A stretch of DNA of 64,000 bases from assembly GCA_038373885.1 (NCBI GenBank), contig JAWZYV010019552.1, positions 1 to 64,000 on the forward strand, read 5' to 3'. Numbering within the stretch: position 1 is the first letter of the stretch; each line of letters begins with the position of its first letter. Shown here piece by piece: positions 1 through 11,819 of this stretch. The position numbers and the translations under genes are program-made. The notes under the pieces are model-generated. The model saw only the letters and a list, made by a program, of their open reading frames with translations. It made no database searches and was not told the DNA's origin. Source of the DNA: Cheiracanthium punctorium. Taxonomy: Eukaryota > Arthropoda > Arachnida > Araneae > Cheiracanthiidae.

Positions 1-489
1 AAAGTGTTCTGATCATCCATCAACTTGTGTCGATCGGATTTCGGAATTGTCAGGATTATTAAGACCCGATTCGTCTCTCCTCCCACCCCCTCCACCCTCT
101 AACTTCGGACACTGGAAGGGGCGGAGACGGTCAAAAGCCACTCGGAAATCGACTTTATATTTTTGATTCGATCAATTTTTTCCTCCCAACTCTACCACTT
201 CATTAAAGTAATACATCATACCGAAATGCATGCATTTACAGCAGCGGTTTGAAATGGCCGAAAATCTCTAAAATACGCTTGTATAAAAATGCGCATTTTC
301 TAAAATATATGTTCTAAACACTCAAGCAGAATTTTATTAAAGTTTTCTTTGAACATCAATAAAAAAAGTGAGTTAAGATTGCAAAATGTCTATCACCAAT
401 ACTCGTATTGGAGTAGTGCTACGTTCTGTTTAAAAGTAATCTCCGAATTAAGGTAAAAATAGTCTGGTACTGTCGTTTGTTGTGCAAAA
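1..489. other. unassigned AT-rich sequence
   Basis: No open frame of useful length, repeat end or RNA-like structure was recognised here. The stretch ends at the 8-bp target duplication of the hAT-like MITE that follows. Confidence 0.5.
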
Positions 490-670
490 TAGGGATGGAC
501 GCGAGACGACTTTTTTGCGAGACGAGACAGAGATTTACAGCTTTTTTGCGAGACGAGACACATTTTTAACATTACGATATAGGGATTTTTGCGAGACGAG
601 ACAACGCTTTTAGGCTATTTTGCGTGACGCGAGACGCTTATTTTTCGTCTCGCGTCACGCAAAATCCCTA
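490..670 (+). mobile_element. hAT-like MITE of GAGACGAGAC repeats, copy 1
   Basis: A 181-bp element begins TAGGGATGGACGCGAGACGA and ends with the inverted form ATCCCTA. It is flanked by a perfect 8-bp duplication, GTGCAAAA, at 482-489 and 671-678. The interior is almost entirely iterations of GCGAGACGAGAC and its complement, so it can fold on itself. Eight-bp duplications and TAGGG termini are hAT hallmarks. There is no coding capacity. A second copy in inverted orientation lies at 38398-38572. Confidence 0.85.
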
Positions 671-1931
671 GTGCAAAATGATACGTATAAAAAATCCGTG
701 TACAGTACACATCGGTTATAACGTACTCTCACGGGACCTAAAAAAGTAGTACGTTACAGCTGAAGTACGTTACAAGCAGTACCGCCGGTAAGATTCAATA
801 TTACAAAAAATAGAAAGTGGACTCATCATTTTATTGTAATATGCGTTTTAAACAGGTCTGATTTTTTAAAATTTAAATTAAACACAGAAAATTCTTTATT
901 ACTTACAAACTTTATCGAGATAAGTAATCTGTCATTTTCTTTTGTTTTAAAGGGACAGATGCTACTCTAATAATACCGTTTTGGATACCCATAATAGACC
1001 TTATAGAGTCTCTGCATCATCATTGCGACATTCAAAACATCGTGGTAATGTTTTTGCGGCATTGAATGCGCCGTGTGTGCTGGGTATAGGCTCCTCTGTT
1101 TCATCATCAGAATCATTATAGATAAGACTTTTCAGGAGGCATTTCCATTAATGAATGGCAAATAGAAAACAGGGTCTTGGTCTTAGCCCTCCCTACCTAG
1201 CAAGCAAAAAAAGATAAAAGATCGCTCCTTTCAATCTGAAAACTGACAACGAGAGTTTTTGAAGGTACTGAAATTTCCCAGAACAAGAAAATAAAATGTT
1301 TTAAGAAAAGCAAAAATTTAATTCTTGACTTTGGTATAAAAAGTACGTTATAGCCGAAGTACGTACTTTTGTGAAGTACGTTTGAACCGAAGTTCAATAA
1401 CATTAAAAAAATATAGGACTTCAATCGGGATTTACCGGTTATACCTAGTGTGGTGCAGAATCCAGAGGGGGACATTTTATATTTGCGAAAAGTAATTTAT
1501 GCTGTTTTATCGTATAGTGGAAATTACGCAACAACCAGGAACGCCATGCCGATAGAGATATCTTATTGACATTATCAAAAATTACAGGTTATTTAAGGTA
1601 AGTGCGGTGACTGGCAAAATAGCAACAAGAGACGTGACCTGTTGGGCAGAGATCAAAGCATGGGCTGAGAACCGAAAGCCAACCTGGCGATGGAGCTGAG
1701 CGCTAAAAGGAACTACCGCCAAATAAATCGCCAGATTGTAAAAATGGAAAGAAACGTTGGGCCTTACGTGTGTATGCAAAAATTTAAATGTGACACGCCA
1801 CAGGAGTGATCCATAGAGAAATAATGTAACCTATGCAAAATTATGAAAGCCCCGTGGGAACGAATAAAATAAAATAAATTCTCAGACAAAAGGCACCCAC
1901 ATATTGTATTGCTAATGCTAAAACCAAAGTA

Positions 1932-3039
1932 CACTCATGTCCATAAATTAAGGATAATTCAGAATCACACAGAAATGGATCTCTAAAATAAAAATTTCAC
2001 CTGTGCAATGATCACACACATCTTGAAGAAGAATATGCAACGGACGGAGTACAGCATCAGACCTGTCTCGTCAGCTCTCTTCAGCTACCGGTTCGACAGT
2101 TTCAAGGCAGACCGTGTACAGACGCTTAGGGCACATTGGTCTATATGCTCGTAGGCCTGTCAGATGTGTTCCACTTACCGCAACTCACTGTCGCCTGCGA
2201 TTAACCTGGAGTCATTGTGGGCACCGCAACAGTGGTCTTATGTGATGTTGTCCAGGTTTAGTTTGGAGCCTGATTCTCGCCGGACATTCATCTGGAGAGC
2301 GCCAGGTACCCGTTACCACCAAGACAACACCATTGAAAGACACCGTTACGGTGGTGCAGGATGGCTCGTTTGGGGAGGAATTATTCTTGGTTCCAGAACT
2401 GACCTGCATGTTCAGAGTGTAACGATGACAGGCCACATCTATCGGGATGTCATTCTGGAACAACATGTACGTTTGTTTCGGGGCGCCATGGGTGCTGAAT
2501 TTGTGTTTATGGATGACAACGCCCGTCCTCACCGTGCAAACATTGTAGACGAATGCCTTCAATCGGAGGATATCACCCGTATGCATTGGCCAGCATACTC
2601 ACCGGACTTGAATCCAATAGAGCATGTGTGGGATATGCTTGGCCGACGAATTGCAGCCCGTCAACCCCCTCCCACCTGTCTACCGGAACTTCGGAGTGCA
2701 TTGCTTGATGAGTGGTGTAATATTCCCCAAGATCAGATTGATCATTGATACTCAGCATGCCTAGGCGTTGTCAGGCCTGTATTGCATCGTCCGGGAGACA
2801 TACTCCGTATTAACCATCCTACTCACCATGTTATACTGTTTTTTGTAAATAGGTTCTTTTTTGAAATTGGGTCAAGGGAGTAAAACTTGCAATTTTTATT
2901 AATTATGTCAAACATATAGCATCTTTTTTGCTCTTTACTTTTTGTTTAATAAATAGACTTTACAAATAAGTCAAATTTGTTTTGCTTCTTTCTCTTTCTT
3001 TGCCTGAACTTCATTATCCTTAATTTATGGACATGAGTG
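1932..3039 (+). mobile_element. Tc1-like transposon, internally deleted
   Basis: A 27-bp perfect terminal inverted repeat beginning CACTCATGTCCATAAATTAA brackets 1108 bp. TA duplications lie at 1930-1931 and 3040-3041. It carries a broken DD34E transposase (2060-2813). Because the inverted repeats are still identical while the gene is broken, it was probably mobilised in trans as a deletion derivative. It is nested inside the pogo-like element 703-3230. Confidence 0.85.
2060..2813 (+). pseudogene. Tc1-family transposase, dead
   Basis: Three frames must be joined to read the protein. Around 2085-2210 the sequence encodes GSTVSRQTVYRRLGHIGLYA followed by RRPVR, the helix-turn-helix end of Tc1 transposases. 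From about 2210 to 2748 the DDE domain reads in another frame and includes RRTFIWRAPGTRYHQ, WGGI, DDNARPH and SPDLNPIEHVW, with 34 residues between the second D and the E. The C-terminus (SMPRRCQACIAS) reads in a third frame up to a TAA at 2811. The N-terminal DNA-binding region is missing. The segment that should read FSDESRFSL reads LSRFSL, so the first catalytic aspartate is deleted. It cannot be active. Confidence 0.85.
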
Positions 3040-3589
3040 TAATTTAAGAAAAAGTTAAATAGTATTATGGAGAGATGGGAGATTTAATAAAATGGCAAAG
3101 AATATTCAATTTAGAATAGGTGAAGGGAAAACAGTAGTCATTTAAATGTGTGAATGAACTGTAAGAAAATTAATTATAAATAGGTGATTAACTGCATCAC
3201 ACCTAGGTCCGTTATAACCGGTGCGCACTGTACAAGAATTGACAGGCACTTATATTTCTGGCGCATCCCTTTTTAACACTCATTCCCGGAAATATCACAA
3301 GCACGCAAAGCAGAGAGAGAAAGCTAAGCCCGGGATTTTGACAGAGTGAGGCCTAAGGAGTTATAGAATGACTGCCCGTAGAGTGTCATATACTGAAATG
3401 TGGCCCTGCAAATATACTATTCATCAGCATTGGCGTAAACTGTGGCATGCAACCTTGGGTCGGGGGGCAAAATGTGTCCTATTGTAGAAAATACCATTTT
3501 AAGATAGGTGATATCTGAATTTCCTTGAATTTTAGGGGGGGCCTCTTACCCTTAGTAAATTACTCCCGTGACCAGCAGAAATTAACAGA

Positions 3590-4390
3590 TAATCACAGTG
3601 CACAACTTGACGTTACAACAATCCTAAATATAAAATTTCAGCTATCTGGGACTATAATGATTTTTACTTTCCGAACATGTACCATGTAAGGAAAGTATTG
3701 TCATCCTGAAAATATTCGACTTCGAGATTTTGGTGTATTGACACGTTTTGAGGTCTTCTGAATTCATTTATGCTATTTTTACGAGATGTATGTATGTGTG
3801 TGTGTGTGTGTGTGATGTGAGTGAAGACGATAGCTCCTAAACGGTACATTCGATGGAGCTCCAATTGAGTATGTATGTTATAAACCACCGTCGCAAGACC
3901 GGTATTGATTTGGGTGTGTATAGGACTTATAGTTTTTCTACAGGGCTACGACAAAGATTTCTTTTACAGGATGGCCTATGGGGAGAAATTCTTGAAAGTG
4001 CGCTCGCGTTTAAACGGCGCATTCGATGGAGCTTCCATTGGGTATATATGTTTGAATGATTCATCGATTAAAATTGATTTAAATGCTGGGTCATGATCTT
4101 AATCGTAAGTGTTCGGAAAGTCGAGTGGAGTCACTCCAGATTTTTTGATACATGGGAGTTACTTACATATGTACGTACGTCATTAAAAAACGAGTCGAAA
4201 TGAACTTACCGTTGGTCAAAATGGATTGTACATGCATCTGTATGAACATACATACAAGCATACGTTGAGACGTCTTGCTAAAGCTCTTTAAATTAATTTA
4301 GAGAGTGTCAAAATCGATTTTTTTGATCGAAATCTGCTTACCGAACATTTTTGCCAACACTATACTGCCTTTTACTTCGTACAAGAAAGT
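3590..4390 (+). repeat. repeat R9 copy a, split by HINE-A
   Basis: This stretch and 4735-6210 are diverged copies of one repeat. Shared landmarks are TCCTAAATATAAAATTT, GTACGTACGT, TCAAAATGGATTGTA followed by TGCAT, and AATTTAGAG near the end. Copy a is interrupted by HINE-A copy 1 in a T run. It keeps an unoccupied version (AACATACATACAAGCATACG, near 4245) of the site where copy b holds a mariner. The family is not recognised. Confidence 0.6.
3666..4140 (+). mobile_element. HINE-A copy 1 (Helentron-like, non-autonomous)
   Basis: The copy begins ACTTTCCGAACATGTACCAT and ends with ACTTTCCGAACA in inverted form followed by the TGGAG-TCA-CTCCA hairpin and CAGA. A (TG)n tract lies near 3800. One 173-bp unit boundary is present. 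T runs lie on both sides. It has no coding capacity and is inserted in R9 copy a. Confidence 0.8.
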
Positions 4391-4993
4391 AAATAGATGT
4401 TAGGAGAGCTATTAACATCATCTAACCATATGGTAGGACGGTACTTGTGCTTGAAATGGATGAATGTTCCTAAAATTGCCATTGACCGTAATGTATTGGA
4501 AATCTTTTGAGTGTTCCTGTAGCAGAACTATAAATGATAAAGACACTTTTTTCGATGGAGAAATTCATTTCGTAACCCTTAACAGCCTATATCACTTCTG
4601 AGACGTTTGAAGTAGCCTAATACCTCTAAATTACGCTTTAATGAATTTTTGCCCGTAGAGCGTAATGTATTACCAGTCTTTTGGCCGGCCATCTAGATAA
4701 ATTATCCAGTCGATCGGAACCAAATAAGGAGGTGCACAACTCAATTCGTCATAGTGTTACGAAAATCCTAAATATAAAATTTTAACATTCTACGGCTCAT
4801 AGTTTTCGAGATACGAAAGATGCGTACGTACAGATATCAGGGTAAAACTAGTCAAAATGGATTGTATATGCATGTATACGAACATACGAGGGATATTCGG
4901 AAACTAAGGTCCGTTTACTTATAAAACATAAAACATTACAGATTTTTTCAAAACACTTTATATTTTAAATTCCTTATATGTGTCTCTATTTTT

Positions 4994-5672
4994 ACTTTCC
5001 GAACATGTACCATGTAAGGAAAGTATTGTCATCATGAAAAAATTCGAATTCGAGATTTCGGTGTATTGACACGTTTTGAGGTCTTCTGAATTCATTTATG
5101 CTATTTTTACGAGATGTATGTATGTATGTGTGTATGTGTGTGCGTGTGTATGTGTGTATGTGAGTGAACACGATAGCTCCTGAACAGGGCATGCGATTGA
5201 GCTCAAATTGGGTATATAGGTTGTAAACCACCGTCGCAAGACCGGTATTGATTTTGGTGTGTATAGGACTTACAGTTTTTCTACAGGGCTACGACCAAGA
5301 TTTCTTTTACATTATGGCCTATGGAGGAAAATTCTGGAAAGTGCGCTAGCGTTTAAACGGTCCATTCGATTGAGCTCAGATTGGGTATACATGTTATAAA
5401 CCATCTTCGCAAGACTGGTATTGATTTGGATGTGTATAGGACTTACAGTTTTTCTACAGGGCTACGACAAAAATTTCTTTTACATTATGGCCTATGGAGG
5501 AAAATTTTGGAAAGTGCGCTAGCGTTTAAACGGTACATTCGATGGAGCTCAAATTGGGTATACATGTTATAAACCACCATTGTAAGACTGGTATTGATTT
5601 TGATGTTTATAGGACTTACAGTTTTTCTACAGGGCTACGACCAAGATTTCTTTTACATTATGGCCTATGGGG
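4994..5672 (+). mobile_element. HINE-A copy 2, 3' truncated
   Basis: The standard left end, TG microsatellite and two 173-bp unit boundaries (5343 and 5516) are present. The 3' hairpin end is missing: the sequence passes from TGGCCTATGGGG straight into mariner DNA at about 5672, implying a deletion after insertion. Confidence 0.8.
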
Positions 5673-5674
5673 TC

Positions 5675-5972
5675 CTTTCACCTCGTCAGTTGTGTCGAAG
5701 CGCTTGCCGCCGAGAAACTCTTTTAGGTAGCGAAACAAGTGAAAATCACTCGGAGCCAAGTCTGGACTGTACGGTGGGTGGTCAATCTGTTCCCATCCAA
5801 AAGATCTGATCGGATTTTGTGTATTATTGGCAGAATGGGGTCTGGCATTGTCATGCAGCAACACGTCGCTTATCTGTCTATGAATTTCCGCTGCTGAAAC
5901 GTTCTTTGCTGTCAAAAACCGAACCACTGACCGTATTTCACTGTCGGCGGGCTGATCGATTGTTTTAAACAT
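5675..5972 (-). pseudogene. mariner transposase, N-terminus fused to C-terminal catalytic part
   Basis: About 37 residues of the N-terminus (including RFLTAKNVSAAEIHRQISDV) are joined in frame to a late catalytic block, HDNARPHSA...HPPYSPDLAPSDFHLF. The spacing between the two visible aspartates is 34 residues, the mariner DD34D signature. The middle of the protein, including the first catalytic aspartate, is absent, and the C-terminus is cut off by the HINE-A junction. The fusion keeps the reading frame, so this looks like an internal deletion derivative and not random decay. Confidence 0.85.
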
Positions 5973-6210
5973 TTTGAAGTAGCACTGTACTTAGCACACT
6001 GCAACAATACCAATGCAAATGGCGTCGTTTGCGAGACATTCGATTAGCTAAGACAATTAGGACCTTAGTTTCCGAATATCCCTCGCACATACATGCATAC
6101 GTACAGAGACTTCTCTCAAAAATTCATGAAAGTCAATTTAGAGGTAGTCAGAACCATTTTTTTCATCAAAATCTAAATACCGAACCGCTCGAACTTCGTA
6201 CTAGGTGGTA

Positions 6211-6667
6211 ATAAATCGTCAAGTACATGATTGCGAAGGTTACGCTGCTTCCATACTATATCCTGAAAAATCCCTTTTTGTTCTTATTCATATATTTTCG
6301 AGCACTCCGAAAAAATGTGCCCGCTTAAGCAGAAAAATCGATGATGTACACCTTTTCTCCTAAAATGAAGCAAAACTTAGCATATTCCAATAGAAAACAA
6401 ACGCGCACGGTTTTATGGCGGACAAAAAGAGGCTCATCTCCTTTTAAAATATTGAGTACCCGGCGCCTGGACTGAAATCTCCGTTTTATTGTTTCTTTTA
6501 CATGTATTTGTTTATTTATTTATACATTCATCGAACGGGATGGATCGAGTGGAAGTTAAATACGACCAGTACCGTAATTTTACCAGGAATTCGTTCGAAT
6601 TTATGCGCCTCCTTTTTAACCTCTTCGCTCCAGCGGTCCACTTATGTGGGCCATATTGTTTCCACAG
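6211..6667. other. unassigned sequence
   Basis: No repeat end or gene was recognised. Open frames of about 60 codons occur but show no family resemblance. Confidence 0.4.
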
Positions 6668-7245
6668 TTAACTGTTTGAGGCGCAACCATTTCCTAATGC
6701 TGAAGAAAAGGGCATCCGTTGCCATCGCTCGATTTAACTACCAGCAAGAGGGCGGTCGATCGAATCGTTCATCGCATGCCACAGATCGAGAGACCCTATT
6801 TTGACACAGCTGGCGAAAGCTGTGTCAAAAGACGGTCTCTCGATCTGTGGCCAGCTGTGTCAAAAGAGGGTCTCTCGATCTGTGGCACGCGATGAACGAT
6901 TCGATTGACCGCCCTCTAGATGGTAGTTAAATCGAGCGATGGCAAAGTCTACCCTTTTTTCAGCATTGGACAGTCCATCCAGTTGTGCTTCTATACCCAT
7001 GTATTTCCATCGTATTCTTCCAGTTTTCAACATATGACAATGCTGTTAAAGATAATCCTGACAATTTTACGAATAATCGACTGTTTTTACGGGAAAGGAT
7101 GTGCTAAAAAGTAAAGGATTCTCGTGTAGCTATATCACCCTCAAGCATTTTTATAGAAATTAAATCGATTCTTCGTGACTGGCAGCAGTCAGAACGTCAG
7201 AGTTTGGTGTCCTCAAGGCGAGGACACCGCTCGTTAAAGGGTTAA
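6668..7245 (+). mobile_element. PB-M copy A (piggyBac-like TTAA MITE)
   Basis: TTAA occurs at both limits (6668-6671, 7242-7245). Inside the left is CTGTTTGAGGCGCAACC, a mutated CCCTTTGAGGCGC end; the right is TTAAAGGGTTAA. A long foldback at about 6700-6960 pairs the GGGCATCCGTTGCCATCG arm with its inverse. The centre carries an extra repeat of TCTCTCGATCTGTGG. It is the most diverged copy of the family. Confidence 0.75.
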
Positions 7246-7911
7246 CACAATCCTTTAAGAATTTTCGCTGTTCTTAACTGACGTACACCTTCTTGGATGC
7301 CTTAATTTCGAATAATGATTTTAAAGCATGTGAATACGTGTATTCTGCACATTGACGCACACATTTATTTATTTTTGTTTGCCGTAACACAAAGAAATAT
7401 TTGAATGTTATTGAAATTTCCCAAGATGAATTTGTGAATAATTTTTTTTTTCCAAAATTCATATAGCTGAAAATAACTTGTAGGATATCATTTATCTTTA
7501 AAAGTTTCTTGACAGCCCCACCAATAGCAAACCACCTATGACATTAGTTACATGAAGATATCAGGTGCGCCGATTCACTTCCAAACTTCGCGTACAGATG
7601 GCGTTACGTGCAAATAGTGCCAACAAAAAAAAAATCTGTGTGTTTTTTCCGTCCTACATTCATTTCATGAGTGGACAGTGGACCATGTCTCAAGCAACGT
7701 CCTGTTTTTTCACGGCATTGAGTGAGTCGAATATCATAATCGAAAGGAAACATTTTCGGGAAGTTTTAACACTTCACTTCATTTCGAAGAAAACAGCTGC
7801 TGTTGGAATATCTTATTTCTCATGGAAACTGAAGGTGTACAAAAAACGCTTCATTGAATGCAACTTGCAAAGAATGGATTTTAAGCAGTCAGTCAGTTAT
7901 TTCGTATTTTT
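7246..7911. other. unassigned sequence
   Basis: A frame from 7565 stays open for about 116 codons before running into HINE-A DNA. It has no recognised domain and its tail is transposon sequence, so it is not called a gene. Confidence 0.4.
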
Positions 7912-8590
7912 ACTTTCCGAACATGTACCATGTAAGGAAAGTATTGTAATCATGAAAAAATTCGACTTCGAGATTTGGGTGTTTTTACACGTTTTGAGGG
8001 CTTCTGAATCCATTTATGCTATTTTTACGAGATGTATGTATGTATGTGTGTATGTGTGTGTGTGTGTATGTGTGTTTGTGTGTATGTGAGTGAACACGAT
8101 AGCTCCTGAACGGAGCATTCGATTGAGCTCAAATTGGGTATATATGTTATAAACCACCGTCGCAAGACCGGTATTGATTGGGGTGTGTATAGGACTTATA
8201 GTTTTTCTACAGGGCTACGACAAAGATTTCTTTTACATTATGGCCTATGGGAGGAATTTCTTGAAAGTGCGCTAGCGTTTAAACGGTAGAATCGATTGAG
8301 CTCAAATTGGGTATACATGTTATAAACCACCGTTGCAAGACCGGTATTGATTTTGGTGTGTATAGGACTTATAGTTCTCTTACAGGGATACGACAAAACT
8401 TTCTTTTATGTTATGGCATAATGGCATATGGGGAGAAATCCTTGAAAGTGCGCAAGCGTTTAAACTGTGCATTCGATTGAGTTTCAATTGGGTATATATG
8501 TTTGAATGATTCATCGATTAAAATTTATTTAAGTGCTTGGTCATGATCTTAATCGTAAGTGTTCGGAAAGTCGAGTGGAGTCACTCCAGA
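7912..8590 (+). mobile_element. HINE-A copy 3
   Basis: Complete copy with left end at 7912, TG-rich microsatellite about 8037-8090, unit boundaries near 8270 and 8449 (the last in the GCGCAAGCG form) and 3' hairpin ending CCAGA at 8590. T runs border both ends. Confidence 0.85.
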
Positions 8591-9244
8591 TTTTTAACAA
8601 AGCTTTGTGATGCAATTTTATTTACATCGTAAGACAATATGCTAAAACTCTAATGGGGGCCAAGTGCCCTACTTTGCCCCCGCCCCCCTTATGGGCGGCC
8701 GTGATAATAAGTGCATCGCCGTCTGACTGAGGAAAGAGCAACATGCACATTTTCTTGTTTGTACTGCTCTGGAGGGTGCCTGTTCTATTTTGGGGTTCCG
8801 TCTGCGGAAAGGTGTGTGCAAGATGCATCACCTGCCTGGACGTTTGTCATAACTCCCCTCTGCCGTGTTAACAACGCTTTTCTCGTTATAGAATCTCCCG
8901 ACCCGACACACGGTTTGTTATTCTTCGGTCTGTCAAGTTCAACGCTCCAGCATGGGAGACGGCGAACGCATTTGGCTCCCTTAAGACGATGAACATAATA
9001 ATGCTTTGTCCTTCTTGGTCGATCAAAAACGCATTTGAATTTGCAAACTAAGTCACCTACCATGATACATATTAATGTAGTTTTTTGTCTTTTAAATTGT
9101 TAATTTATTTTTGTATTTTATACATTTTTTGAATAAGTTGGTTATTTTTAAATGCACTTATCTCTTACATATTTCATCAAGTTAAAAATCTTGCTATGAC
9201 CCATTAATGCTATGACCAATTATATGCGTTACTGAATTTAAAAA
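8591..9244. other. unassigned sequence between two inverted HINE-A copies
   Basis: This region is GC-richer than its surroundings. It has a 92-codon open frame on the minus strand (8785-9063) with no recognised motif. A fragment at about 8654 (GGGGGCCAAGTGCCC) resembles the end of the TA element at 14971-19500. I cannot support a gene. Confidence 0.35.
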
Positions 9245-9920
9245 TCTGGAGTGACTCCACTCGACTTTCCGAACACTTACGATTAAGATCATTACCAAGC
9301 ATTTAAATAAATTTGAATCGATGAATCATTCAAATATACCAAAATGAAGCTCAATCGAATGTATCGTTTAAACGCTAGCGCACTTTCAAGAATGTCTCCC
9401 CATAGGCTATAATGTAAAAGGAATTTTTGGCGTAGCCCTGTAGAAAAACTATAAGTCCTATACACATCCAAATCGATACCGGCCTTACGATGGTTGTTTA
9501 TAACATGTACACCCAATTTGAGCTCTATCGAATGCACCGTTTAAACGCTAGCGCACTTTCCAGAATTTTCCCCCATAGGCCATAATGTAAAAGAAATCTT
9601 TGTCGTAGCCCTGTAGAAAAACTATAAGTCTTATACACACCGAAATCAATACAGGTCTTGCGACGGTGGTTTATAACATATATACCTAATTTGAGCTCAA
9701 TCGAATGTACCGTTTAAACGCTAGCGCACTTTCCAGAATTTTCCCCCATAGGCCATAATGTAAAAGAAATCTTTGTCGTAGCCCTGTAGAAAAACTATAA
9801 GTCCTATACACACCAAAATCAATACCGGTCTTGCGACGGTGGTTTATAACCTATATACCCAATTTGAGCTCAATCGCATGCCCTGTTCAGGAGCTATCGT
9901 GTTCACTCACATACACACAA

Positions 9921-9952
<32 letters not shown>

Positions 9953-10081
9953 ACATACATCTCGTAAAAATAGCATAAATGAATTCAGAAGCCCTCAAAA
10001 CGTGTCAAATACACCAAAATCTCGAATTCGAATTTTTTCATGATTACAATACTTTCCTTACATGGTACATGTTCGGAAAGT
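9245..10081 (-). mobile_element. HINE-A copy 4
   Basis: Complete minus-strand copy. The 3' end TCTGGAGTGACTCCACTCG is at 9245 and the 5' end AGTATTG...CGGAAAGT is at 10081. It contains three unit boundaries and a (CA)n tract at 9908-9948. A runs flank both ends. Confidence 0.85.
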
Positions 10082-10636
10082 AAAAATGGAACATGTTTTT
10101 CCCCCCAACAAGTCTAAGCTTGCATGCATGAAAGTGACATTGCTTTTGGATTGTTATTGCAGTGCTTTTTATGGAATACGTGTTAGAAAAATATAAAAAA
10201 ATGTACATAGTTTTTTTTTAACTTAGAAATATTTATTTATTTATTAAATACGTTTAGATAAAACCCGTTTGAAGGCAATTACTACGAGATTACAGAGAAT
10301 GCTTCTCAAGTTCGACAAATAACACAGTTTTTAGCATGTTTTCGTATCCTTAAAATGTTCCGTAGCTTGGAAGCTTCACATTTTCAGGATTTAAAAAAAA
10401 TCTAAAAATAAGTAGTAGATGTCTTCTGTGTGAGCACATTTATATTTATTGCATGTAAAATTAAAAACACAAAAATAAATTGGAGGAGCTCATAAGCGAT
10501 TGGATTTGGGGTGGGCTCGAGTAAACAGTGGCAAAACAGCCTAGCCTATGAACAGGCATTTATTCATTTGTATATAAATTGTATTGTATTTATCCATTTA
10601 TTGGGGAGATTGCATAATATTCACAGTAAATGAGTA
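10082..10636. other. unassigned AT-rich sequence
   Basis: Nothing beyond AT-rich, weakly repetitive DNA was recognised. Confidence 0.4.
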
Positions 10637-11459
10637 CAGTAGACCTCCCCATAACACGGTAGATACGTTCAGTGCTATAGGAATCCGTGCTGTATGAGGC
10701 CTGAGCTATACTCTACCTGGAGTGCGAACTGCGCGGAATAAACGCTGCAAAACTTATTGCTACTCCTTAGCAACACAATGATGTTGAGTGTCGCCATTCA
10801 AAAGTTGCATTCATTCACAGGAGCTAAAGCGTCCTAAAATCAGAACATCTGTCTCACTTTACCGTGCTGCAGGAGTCCCTTTTAACCCTTTAACGCGCAG
10901 TGTTCCTGCTCTGGGAACACCCAACTCTGACGTTTTGACTGTTGCCAGACACGAAGAATAGATTGGATTTCTATAAAAATAGTTGCGGGTGACAGAGCTC
11001 CACGAGAATCCGTTACTTTTGAGCACGTCATTTCCCGTAGAAAGATTATTTTTAACAGCACTGACATCTGCAGAAAAATGGAAGAATGCGAGAACAGCTG
11101 GATAGATTGCCCAATGCTGAAAAAAGGGCAGCCGTTGCCATCGCTCGACTTAACTACCAGCAAGATGGCGGACGATCGAAACGTTCATCGCGTGCCACAG
11201 ATCGAGAGACCCTTTTTGACGACAGCTGGCTGTGCCGGCACAGCCGCTGCGTCAAAAAAGGGGTCTCTAGATCTGTGGCACGCGATGAACGTTTCGATCG
11301 TCCGCCCTCTTGCTGGTCGTTCAGTCGAGCGATGGCAACGGCTGCCCTTTTTTCAGCATTGGGAAAGGGTTGCGCCTCAAAGGGTTAAACGTGTTCTACG
11401 AACACGATTGCTATTTTTACGCCATGTTCTATGAGCCCGTGTTATAGCTCGGTCTACTG
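10637..11459. mobile_element. pogo-like MITE holding PB-M copy B
   Basis: The left end CAGTAGACCTCCCCATAACA and the complement of the right end, CAGTAGACCGAGCTATAACA, form inverted repeats. TA precedes the left end and CA (a mutated TA) follows the right. Removing the nested TTAA element leaves about 316 bp without coding capacity. Confidence 0.7.
10882..11388 (-). mobile_element. PB-M copy B
   Basis: Bounded by TTAA at 10882-10885 and 11385-11388. In this orientation the left reads CCCTTTAACGCGCAGTGTTC and the right TGCGCCTCAAAGGG. The foldback arms (about 11115-11215 and 11255-11370) are nearly perfect. It is inserted in the pogo-like MITE 10637-11459. Confidence 0.85.
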
Positions 11460-11819
11460 CATACACAATGCACATAAAAAAAAAATATCACTTTTTAGAG
11501 AAGCACATGTGACGAGAGTAGCCAATAAAGTGCAAATAAATCTTACTGCCATTGAAGAAATTGACTGTTATCAATCTAGTTACCTGAAAAACTCTTCAAA
11601 CTTTAATTTAAAATTTAAAAAAAACTGTTCGGTTTACATCAGGGGTGGTGAGTCTTTCGCATACCACGCGTTAATTATTTTTTTTTCACTAAAGGCTACA
11701 GATAACCGCACTACTGAAACACATTTTCTACTTCCTTACGGTTAGAGTCGAAAAATATGAACTGCTAAGCTTAAATTGAGTGGAGGGAAAGTACCAACAT
11801 GAGCAATATTTGAGATTAA

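Larger units (their letters stand above)
703..3230. mobile_element. pogo/Tigger-like element with nested Tc1
   Basis: Imperfect terminal inverted repeats of about 25 bp face each other: left CAGTACACATCGGTTATAAC, right (complement) CAGTGCGCACCGGTTATAAC. TA lies immediately outside both ends (701-702, 3231-3232). CAG...CTG ends with TA duplication fit the pogo/Tigger branch of Tc1/mariner. A second element (1932-3039) sits inside; without it this one is about 1.4 kb. Internal AAGTACGTTA motifs recur near 760 and 1340. I see no recognisable transposase frame, so it is a decayed or non-autonomous copy. Confidence 0.6.
4887..6085 (-). mobile_element. mariner remnant, internally deleted, holding a HINE-A
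   Basis: The left end reads CGAGGGATATTCGGAAACTA and the right end is its complement. TA precedes the left end (4885-4886); the right duplicate has become CA. HINE-A copy 2 occupies 4994-5672 and has removed part of the mariner. The transposase remnant is on the minus strand (5675-5972). The empty site in R9 copy a confirms the boundaries. Confidence 0.85.
4735..6210 (+). repeat. repeat R9 copy b, host of the mariner
   Basis: The flanks of the mariner (4735-4884 and 6088-6210) continue the R9 sequence seen at 3590-4390. The mariner interrupts it at TA, exactly where copy a reads AACATACATACAAGC. Confidence 0.6.

Noticed and set aside
7565..8089. 174-codon open frame on the plus strand
   Set aside because: No known domain, and the last third is HINE-A left end and TG microsatellite.
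8654..8690. GGGGGCCAAGTGCCC as a second copy of the 14971-19500 element
   Set aside because: Only a short stretch matches and no opposite end or TA-bounded partner is visible.
8785..9063. 92-codon minus-strand frame in GC-richer DNA
   Set aside because: No motif, splice context or repeat relation could be found; an exon is possible but unsupported.
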